Positions 6,343-11,311 of a stretch of 11,311 bases of DNA are shown here, piece by piece (within the stretch, counting starts at the first letter, position 1; the number at the start of each line of letters is the position of its first letter). Origin of the DNA: an uncultured Alcaligenaceae bacterium. Its GTDB lineage: Bacteria > Pseudomonadota > Gammaproteobacteria > Burkholderiales > Burkholderiaceae_B. Where the stretch lies: the NCBI GenBank assembly GCA_937952975.1, contig CALFXX010000145.1:1-11311 (forward strand), given 5' to 3'. Under the pieces are notes generated by a model. It saw only the letters and a list, made by a program, of their open reading frames with translations, was not told where the DNA came from and did no database searches. The position numbers and the translations under genes were made by a program.

Positions 6343-7287
6343 TCAACCCACCGCAGTTCTTACCGAAGCCGTCGACATCAGCTTCAGCCTTGGGCCCGCC
6401 TTCATCATCTGACCTGGCAACTGACGGCCAACAATCTTCTCGACTTCTTTAGCGACCAAGATCAATTTGTCGAGATCAATGCCGGTTTCGTAGCCGCATT
6501 CATGCAACAGGTACACCAGGTCTTCGGTACAAATATTGCCTGTGGCGCCTGGTGCAAACGGGCAACCGCCCAGGCCTGCGATAGACGATTCGTATTCAAG
6601 CACGCCCAATTGCAAACCGTTCATTACGTTGGCTAAGCCCACGCCGCGGGTGTTATGAAAATGCAAAGCGATTTGCACATCAGGGAATTTGTTGCGTACC
6701 GCTTCGACCGTGCGTGTCACAACCGGAGGTGTTGCCATACCCGTTGTATCGCCAAACCCAATGCGACGGATACCATGAGCATGATAGGCACCCACGATCT
6801 TCAAAATGTTATTGATCGGCACATCACCCTCAAACGGGCAACCGAAAGCGGTGGCTAGGCCACCGTGCATTTGAATGCCCCACTGATTGGCGATTGGCAC
6901 AACTTGCGCAAAATCAGCAATGGCCTCATCAATCGTTTTGTTCAGGTTAGTTTTGCAATGGCTTTCGCTGGCCGAGATAAAGCCCACCATCACATCGGCT
7001 TTGGCGGCCGCCGCGCGCTCAGCACCACGGGCATTGGGCACCAACACGGCGAGTTTGACGCCAGGTTTGCGCTGCACTTGTGCCATCACGTCGGCAGCGT
7101 CGGCCAATTGTGGCAAGGCGCGTGGCGACACAAATGAAGTCGCCTCAACGCTGCGAAGACCTGCGTCAATCAAGGCGTCGATCACTGCAACCTTGTCGGC
7201 AACGCTGATCTGCTCTTTTTCGGCTTGAAAGCCATCACGCGTACCGACCTCGGTAATGGTGACAAAACGTGAACCTGCTGCGCTCAT
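6343..7287 (-). CDS. HMG-CoA-lyase-like enzyme (DRE-TIM metallolyase family)
   Basis: The product has 314 aa and the fold of HMG-CoA lyase, a divalent-metal TIM barrel that cleaves a 3-hydroxy-3-methyl acyl-CoA. Matched active-site positions are Arg17-Asp18 in EVGTRDGFQ, Glu48 in VEATSFVSP, the metal ligands His209 and His211 in LHFHNTRG, Cys242 in GLGGCPFAPGATGN (mobile catalytic loop), and Asn251. Two motifs differ from classical enzymes: GTRDGF for GPRDGL, and HFHNTRG where an Asp normally follows the second His. The true substrate may therefore be HMG-CoA or a relative such as citramalyl-CoA. Ribosome site AAGAGG (7295-7300) lies 7 bases before the ATG. It is third in a minus-strand run after a Bug receptor and a type III CoA-transferase, with a 108-bp gap that may hold its own promoter. 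Confidence 0.88.
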   Translation of the reverse strand: MSAAGSRFVTITEVGTRDGFQAEKEQISVADKVAVIDALIDAGLRSVEATSFVSPRALPQLADAADVMAQVQRKPGVKLAVLVPNARGAERAAAAKADVMVGFISASESHCKTNLNKTIDEAIADFAQVVPIANQWGIQMHGGLATAFGCPFEGDVPINNILKIVGAYHAHGIRRIGFGDTTGMATPPVVTRTVEAVRNKFPDVQIALHFHNTRGVGLANVMNGLQLGVLEYESSIAGLGGCPFAPGATGNICTEDLVYLLHECGYETGIDLDKLILVAKEVEKIVGRQLPGQMMKAGPRLKLMSTASVRTAVG

Positions 7288-7348
7288 AAAAATGCCTCTT
7301 ATGTTTTAGTCAATCAATCTTTGTCTTCAAACCGAACTATCTTCAGAG

Positions 7349-7365
7349 CCGCGGAGTCGCCGCGG
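7349..7365. repeat. CCGCGG inverted repeat upstream of the lyase gene
   Basis: Two copies of the self-complementary hexamer CCGCGG (7349-7354, 7360-7365) flank AGTCG. They can form a compact 6-bp all-GC hairpin in the RNA leader of the lyase gene. No T-run follows on the minus strand, so a role as a pause or leader structure is only a guess. Confidence 0.45.
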
Positions 7366-7381
7366 TGCCCTGCTTGAGATA

Positions 7382-7393
7382 CTAGTCACTATA
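7382..7393 (-). promoter_or_regulatory. TAGTCACTA motif with -10-like box upstream of the lyase gene
   Basis: CTAGTCACTA (7382-7391) is identical to bases 9648-9657 upstream of the Bug gene. On the minus strand it overlaps TATAGT (7393-7388), a five-of-six match to a -10 box; a -35-like TTGAAG lies too far upstream (about 20 bases) to be convincing. It may be an operator for an internal promoter serving the lyase gene. Confidence 0.35.
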
Positions 7394-7395
7394 AA

Positions 7396-8574
7396 TCAAA
7401 TCACGCCCTTCGCCTTCAAGCCTTCAATCGCTTCGCTGCTCAACCCAAGTTCAGTCAACACCGCCATATTATCCCCGCCTAGATTTGGCGGTGGCCGATA
7501 CATCTTGCACGGGTCATCGGTAAATTTGATCGGAAACCCAAGTACATCCAAGCGGCCGTGGTCTGGGTGCTGAATCGTCATCCGCATTTGTTGATGCTGG
7601 GTTTGCGGATCATCAAAAGCCTCTTGCACGTTCAATACTCGGCCACACGGCACGCCTGCCTGGTTCAAGACCTCGATCCAATGCGCGATGGGCTTTTCAC
7701 TAATTTTTGCGTTGATCTCGGCATTAATTTGTTTGCGATTTTGAAATCTCATCTTGTTAGATGAAAACTCTGGTCGCTCACGTAAATGATCTAAGTCCAA
7801 CACGGTCAATAATTTTGAATAGACGCCATCGTTACTGGGTGCTAACGCCACTTGGCCATCGGCCGCATCAAACATCCCGTAAGGCGACACCAGCGCATTA
7901 TCGTTACCGGTGCGCGCAGGCAACTTACCCGTTGCAAAATAGTTTGACGCCAAAAACGACATCACGCTTGTCATACTGTCGGTCAGCGCAGTGGTGACCT
8001 CTTCGCCCTGCCCTGTACGATCACGGCGCAGCAAGGCGGCCATGATTCCCATTGCGGCATACATGCCCGACAACAAATCCGAGATCGGCGGCGCGGCGCG
8101 CATCGGCGGCTCGCCTTCATCACCATTGACACTCATGAAGCCACTCATGGCCTGCGCGATAAAGTCAAAAGACGGCCGCTCGGCATAGGGGCCGTCTAAA
8201 CCAAAACCCGTTAAGTTGCAGCTGACCAGATCAGGTTTGATCTGACGCAACGCCTCGCGCCCAAAGCCCATGGCATCCATCACACCTGGCCTGAAATTAT
8301 TGACCACCACATCGGCAGTGGCCAACAACTTACGTAAGACCTCTTTGCCCTCTTCGCTGCGCAAGTCAATCGCCAACGAGCGTTTGTTTCGATTAAAGGT
8401 CGCAAAGTAGTACGAAAACCCATTGGGTGATTCGCCCTGCTTGCGCACTGGGTCACCTTTGCCGGGCGTTTCGATCTTGATGACCTCGGCACCCATGTCG
8501 GCCAAAAACATCGTACAAAACGGGCCCGACACGATCCGGGTTAAATCGATGACACGAATTCCTTGCAGCTGCAT
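7396..8574 (-). CDS. CaiB/BaiF (type III) CoA-transferase family protein
   Basis: This 392-aa protein belongs to family III CoA-transferases, interlocked-ring dimers that move CoA from a donor such as succinyl-CoA to an organic acid. The N-terminus GIRVIDLTRIVSGPFCTMFLADMGAEVIKIE is the canonical opening. NKRSLAIDL (63-71), VVNNFRPGV (90-98) and LTGFGLDGPY (121-130) follow, and PPISDLLSG supplies the expected catalytic Asp166, which carries acyl and CoA intermediates in this family. The C-terminal half shows the small-domain pattern around SPYGMFDAADG. The start has only a weak AAAAGG-type ribosome site, but the gene begins 21 bases after the Bug stop, so the two are probably co-transcribed. 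With the lyase downstream this suggests activation of a hydroxy dicarboxylic acid and then C-C cleavage. A succinyl-CoA:D-citramalate transferase is one model; formyl/oxalyl or carnitine-type substrates are less supported by context. Confidence 0.9.
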   Translation of the reverse strand: MQLQGIRVIDLTRIVSGPFCTMFLADMGAEVIKIETPGKGDPVRKQGESPNGFSYYFATFNRNKRSLAIDLRSEEGKEVLRKLLATADVVVNNFRPGVMDAMGFGREALRQIKPDLVSCNLTGFGLDGPYAERPSFDFIAQAMSGFMSVNGDEGEPPMRAAPPISDLLSGMYAAMGIMAALLRRDRTGQGEEVTTALTDSMTSVMSFLASNYFATGKLPARTGNDNALVSPYGMFDAADGQVALAPSNDGVYSKLLTVLDLDHLRERPEFSSNKMRFQNRKQINAEINAKISEKPIAHWIEVLNQAGVPCGRVLNVQEAFDDPQTQHQQMRMTIQHPDHGRLDVLGFPIKFTDDPCKMYRPPPNLGGDNMAVLTELGLSSEAIEGLKAKGVI

Positions 8575-8595
8575 AACGAAGTGTTGCCTTTTTAA

Positions 8596-9576
8596 CTATT
8601 GCAATTTGATACCAGAATCTTTCACGACCTTGCCCCAACGCGCAAAATCCGTTTTGACAAACTCAGTATAGGTTTCGACCGAGCCACCTACAACATCAAC
8701 GCCCACCGAGATAATTTTTTCTTTGACGTCGGGTTGTTGCAAGGCCTTGTTGAATTCAGCATTCAACTTTTGCACAACTGGCATCGGTGTGCCAGCGGGC
8801 GCAAAAATCCCCACCCAGATACTTCCATCCATGCCGGTTGCACCGGTTTCGGCTAACGTCGGGGTATCGGGCAACAACGTGGCACGCGTTGCGGTGGTCA
8901 CCGCCACGGCATGCAACTTACCCGTTTTCACTTGTGGCAACACCGAACCCAACGACAACAAGGCCACATCCACGTGTCCACCCATCACGTCAGTCAGGGC
9001 TGGCGGCGCACCTTTGTACGCCGTGTTCACTAAATTGATATTCATGGCCTTTTTATATTGCTCGCCCAGCAAATCACCAAAGGTCCCTGCACCGGCCGTC
9101 GCCCAACGCAAACCTTCAGCCGTTTTGCCCTTGGCAATCATATCGGCAGGTGTACGAATCGTTGAATTGGTGGCGCTCACAATCGCACCGGGCGTAATGG
9201 TCAGCTGAACGACGGGGGTAAAACTCTTAAGCGTGTCGTAGCCCACGCTTGGATTTAACCAAGGGCTCACCATCACGCTATCGGTTTGTGCCAGTAACAA
9301 GGTATAGCCATCAGGGGCGCTTTTAGCCACAGCTTCAGCGGCAAGGTTACCGCCCGCGCCGGGTCGGTTTTCTAAGATAACAGTCCACTTGGTCAGCTCG
9401 GCTACTTTGGTGCCCACCACACGGCCCACATAATCCGTGCCGCCCCCTGGGGGATACGGAATAATAAGTTTGATGGACTTATTGGGGTAGTCTTGAGCGG
9501 CGCTCAGCTGCGGCAGGGCCAAACAGGCAGCACCGGCGGCAAAGAGTATGGCTAGCAATCGATTGCTTTTAATCAC
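8596..9576 (-). CDS. Bug-family (TctC-like) tripartite tricarboxylate transporter receptor
   Basis: This 326-aa periplasmic solute receptor belongs to the Bug family. The start is GTG, placed 5 bases after AGGAGA (9582-9587); there is no early in-frame ATG. The signal peptide runs through MIKSNRLLAILFAAGAACLA with probable cleavage after SAA (residue 27). Family motifs are IIPYPPGGGTD (38-48), ENRPGAGGN (69-77) and PDGYTLLL (88-95), which build the ligand pocket that holds a carboxylate through water and backbone contacts. No TctA/TctB membrane genes are present, so it is an orphan here and may feed a transporter encoded elsewhere or act as a sensor, as is common in Burkholderiales with many Bug copies. 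It heads the operon with the CoA-transferase and lyase, so its ligand is plausibly their substrate. Confidence 0.93.
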   Translation of the reverse strand: MIKSNRLLAILFAAGAACLALPQLSAAQDYPNKSIKLIIPYPPGGGTDYVGRVVGTKVAELTKWTVILENRPGAGGNLAAEAVAKSAPDGYTLLLAQTDSVMVSPWLNPSVGYDTLKSFTPVVQLTITPGAIVSATNSTIRTPADMIAKGKTAEGLRWATAGAGTFGDLLGEQYKKAMNINLVNTAYKGAPPALTDVMGGHVDVALLSLGSVLPQVKTGKLHAVAVTTATRATLLPDTPTLAETGATGMDGSIWVGIFAPAGTPMPVVQKLNAEFNKALQQPDVKEKIISVGVDVVGGSVETYTEFVKTDFARWGKVVKDSGIKLQ

Positions 9577-9639
9577 TGTTGTCTCCTGACGGATGGCGCT
9601 TTTTGCTGCGCTCTTTTGTCATTTTGCGTTGTGTGAACG

Positions 9640-9680
9640 GTGACTATCTAGTCACTAGCAGCCACCGTCGGATCATTCTA
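9640..9680 (-). promoter_or_regulatory. Putative promoter and operator region of the Bug operon
   Basis: GTGACTA-TC-TAGTCAC (9640-9655) is a 16-bp palindrome with 7-base arms, and CTAGT-C-ACTAG (9648-9658) is a second overlapping one. On the minus strand TAGAAT (9680-9675) matches five of six -10 bases, with no clear -35 box. If that box is used, the palindromes fall just downstream of the transcription start, a typical repressor position. Confidence 0.4.
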
Positions 9681-9743
9681 ACCGTTTGTTTCAGTCGCTT
9701 GAGTAAACGGCCACCCCTTGCTGCAACAGTGGCTTTTCAACAG

Positions 9744-11240
9744 CTAAAACAGACTCGCGTAGGCTGGTAAGTCCAAACATGCATAACCTTTTTCGCGCAA
9801 CATCTTTTGTTCTTGACTTAGAAAGACCGGAGAGAACAGTACCTTTTCAGTTGCCCAGCCTTCGAGTTTTTTACCCTCTTTACTGGCTAAAAATGCCTGA
9901 ATATGCGCCTCAAATTTTGCCAAAGACAGGTTATCGTGCGCCCGCGCGTTTCGCTTGCACGAGCCAAAGCGCACCCGCTTGTCTTCGCTATTAATCGCGA
10001 CCAAATCAATTTCGATAGTTTTATCCACGTCGCGCGGGTGATTCCAAAACCCAAGATTGATATCGGTTAAGGCAAAGTCACCCTTTCCCTTACGCGAGCA
10101 TTCGATATGAAGTTGTCGTATCCACTTCTCGAAGGCACCTCCTTCATGAATGCAAGTTCTGGGCTTCGCCAATTGCAGCACCTGCTGCAAGGGCCGCAGG
10201 CGAGCCGCATCACGGGCCGGCTTCACTACAGCAAGCCAACCCTGAAGAAAGTTGTCCGTAATGTAATACCGAGCGTTTCGGCTTTTGCTGTCTGAAAACA
10301 CCGGCCATCTCTTGTCAACGATTCGATAGCTTTCAACTAGGCGAGCAATATAAGTGCCCATGGGCGAAGTGTCATCGTCTTTATTTAACGCCGCGATCAG
10401 CTCGCCGTGCACGCAGCCGGGGTGCTCAGACAAGTAGTTCAAGATTGCCATCATTTTTCCGCGTACTTCACGCAGAAATGAGGTGTGAGCCTCTTCAGCA
10501 AGCGGACTACCCTCCTTGAGAAACAGGCGGGCGAGTAGTTCTTCGCCAAAGCTTTCAACGGGCACGCTAAACAGATCCTGCTCATACGCGTCGCGATAAA
10601 ACTTCGGAACCCCCTCAAAGAAGCTCCATAACGTTAGCCAATGGCTAGGGCTATGGATACCATGCGCAGAGTAGAGCGTCGTGAGATCTTCAAAATCCCA
10701 ATGCTGCAGATCAATCGAGGCGGTTAAGCGACCATAGAGCGGCGCGGCCACATCGTTGAGCAAGGCGTTCATTTCGGACTGCAAGGAGCCGAGCACAAAC
10801 AAACCGCCACTGCTCGTGTCTTTTAATTGATCAACCTGCGCTTGCAAGTACGAACTGAAGGCCTGTAACTTGGTGCTGGTGAAGTACTGAAATTCGTCGA
10901 GGATGAGAATCACACCTTGGCGGCACAGCACACCAATTGCCCTTGCCATCGAGGCAAAGTCATCAACGGTATCGCGCGCGCACGACACCGAGTCGATACC
11001 GCTATCTTGCAGTGCACGCCTAAAGCTGGCCGCCACATCGCGCTCGTCTGAGTTGGGCACTTGCATGTAAATCATCCGCCCGACCAGGCCAGGATCTGAC
11101 TTCATCAGTTCTTTAAGCAAGGTGGTCTTGCCAATGCGACGACGCCCTTGGATACGACAAAAAAACCATCGTTTCTTGTGGATCAAGCTGTCGAGTGTGC
11201 TCAACGTATCTTGCCGCCCGTAAAAGGCCCAGTTCGTCAT
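9744..11240 (-). CDS. AAA-type ATPase with winged helix and DUF234-like C-terminal domain
   Basis: This 498-aa protein resembles ATP-binding proteins of the archaeal-type ATPase (ATPase_2)/DUF234 group, whose function is not known. It has FYGRQDTL at the start, Walker A GRRRIGKTT (32-40), Walker B VILILDEFQYF (110-120; Asp115, Glu116), GSLQSEM (151-157) in a sensor-like place, and LYGR (168-171). Residues about 263-330 look like a winged helix (ILNYLSEHPGCVHGELIAAL and what follows). The C-terminus resembles a PD-(D/E)XK nuclease fold: EIDLVAI (410-416) then RFGSCKR (424-430), with Ser427 where a nuclease would have the catalytic Glu. It is cytoplasmic, with no signal or membrane segment. No Shine-Dalgarno is visible before the ATG, where the leader is almost pure A/T. 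It stands alone, 167 bp upstream of the Bug operon, with no obvious partner gene in view. Confidence 0.82.
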   Translation of the reverse strand: MTNWAFYGRQDTLSTLDSLIHKKRWFFCRIQGRRRIGKTTLLKELMKSDPGLVGRMIYMQVPNSDERDVAASFRRALQDSGIDSVSCARDTVDDFASMARAIGVLCRQGVILILDEFQYFTSTKLQAFSSYLQAQVDQLKDTSSGGLFVLGSLQSEMNALLNDVAAPLYGRLTASIDLQHWDFEDLTTLYSAHGIHSPSHWLTLWSFFEGVPKFYRDAYEQDLFSVPVESFGEELLARLFLKEGSPLAEEAHTSFLREVRGKMMAILNYLSEHPGCVHGELIAALNKDDDTSPMGTYIARLVESYRIVDKRWPVFSDSKSRNARYYITDNFLQGWLAVVKPARDAARLRPLQQVLQLAKPRTCIHEGGAFEKWIRQLHIECSRKGKGDFALTDINLGFWNHPRDVDKTIEIDLVAINSEDKRVRFGSCKRNARAHDNLSLAKFEAHIQAFLASKEGKKLEGWATEKVLFSPVFLSQEQKMLREKGYACLDLPAYASLF

Positions 11241-11311
11241 TTTTTAATAAACTTTTTTGTATGTTAAATATTATTAATTTATAACTATATGTTAATAATA
11301 GATTTAATTAA
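11241..11311. other. Extremely AT-rich upstream region of the ATPase gene
   Basis: Only 6 of 71 bases are G or C, against a roughly balanced composition elsewhere in the window. TATGTTAA occurs twice (11260-11267 and 11288-11295) as a direct repeat 28 bp apart. The stretch must include the promoter of the ATPase gene, and several TATAAT-like hexamers are possible, too many to pick one. It may mark the edge of acquired DNA or a site for an AT-binding silencer. Confidence 0.6.

Noticed and set aside
6319..7228. Several forward open frames opposite the lyase gene (6319-6636, 6865-7137, 6887-7228)
   Set aside because: They are antisense shadows of a well-conserved enzyme and show no family motif.
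8723..9208. 161-codon forward frame opposite the Bug gene
   Set aside because: It is antisense to a clear Bug receptor, with low-complexity Ala/Pro/Cys content and no supporting motif.
9691..9740. GCCAC...GTGGC followed by TTTTC as a forward terminator
   Set aside because: The stem is only 5 bp and no forward gene ends there.
11260..11295. TATGTTAA direct repeats as replication-origin iterons or CRISPR
   Set aside because: There are only two 8-base copies in nearly pure A/T sequence, where such matches are expected by chance.

Overview
The window looks like a chromosomal segment of a betaproteobacterium, probably Burkholderiales and possibly Alcaligenaceae. The reasons are a complete liv-type ABC transporter operon, an orphan Bug-type (TctC) solute-binding protein beside a CaiB/BaiF CoA-transferase and an HMG-CoA-lyase-like enzyme, moderate GC, and the protein styles. 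I cannot name the genus from sequence alone. No rRNA, tRNA, CRISPR array, transposase or integrase is visible.

Layout. (1) 2-1138 (+): 3' part of a flavoprotein of the fumarate reductase/tricarballylate dehydrogenase type, cut by the left edge. (2) 1139-1407: a regulatory gap rich in inverted repeats, including a perfect 23-bp palindrome. (3) 1408-6322 (+): livK-livH-livM-livG-livF, a full branched-chain amino acid type ABC importer. The binding-protein gene is separated from the membrane and ATPase genes by two stem-loops, the second a good intrinsic terminator. (4) 6307-6335: a 12-bp hairpin that overlaps the livF stop and lies between convergent operons. (5) 9576-6343 (-): Bug receptor, then type III CoA-transferase, then HMG-CoA-lyase-like enzyme, probably co-transcribed. 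A 10-base motif recurs upstream of the Bug gene and upstream of the lyase gene. (6) 11240-9744 (-): an AAA-type ATPase with a DUF234-like C-terminus, preceded by 71 bp of only about 8% GC at the right edge.

How the genes work together. The liv products assemble into one periplasm-to-cytoplasm importer: LivK binds the ligand, LivH/LivM form the channel and LivG/LivF hydrolyse ATP. The minus-strand trio reads as a small acid catabolic module. The Bug protein would capture a carboxylate, the transferase would activate it to its CoA thioester, and the lyase would split a 3-hydroxy-3-methyl acyl-CoA. The pairing of a type III CoA-transferase with an HMG-CoA-lyase homologue recalls the D-citramalate CoA-transferase/R-citramalyl-CoA lyase couple known from Chloroflexus, but the substrate here is unproven. 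The ATPase appears unrelated to its neighbours and may be an acquired gene.

Most of the window is recognisable metabolism and transport. The parts most worth checking are the palindromic regulatory sites, the substrate of the lyase/transferase pair, and the AT-rich edge next to the orphan ATPase. I did not find a convincing undescribed defence or mobile system.
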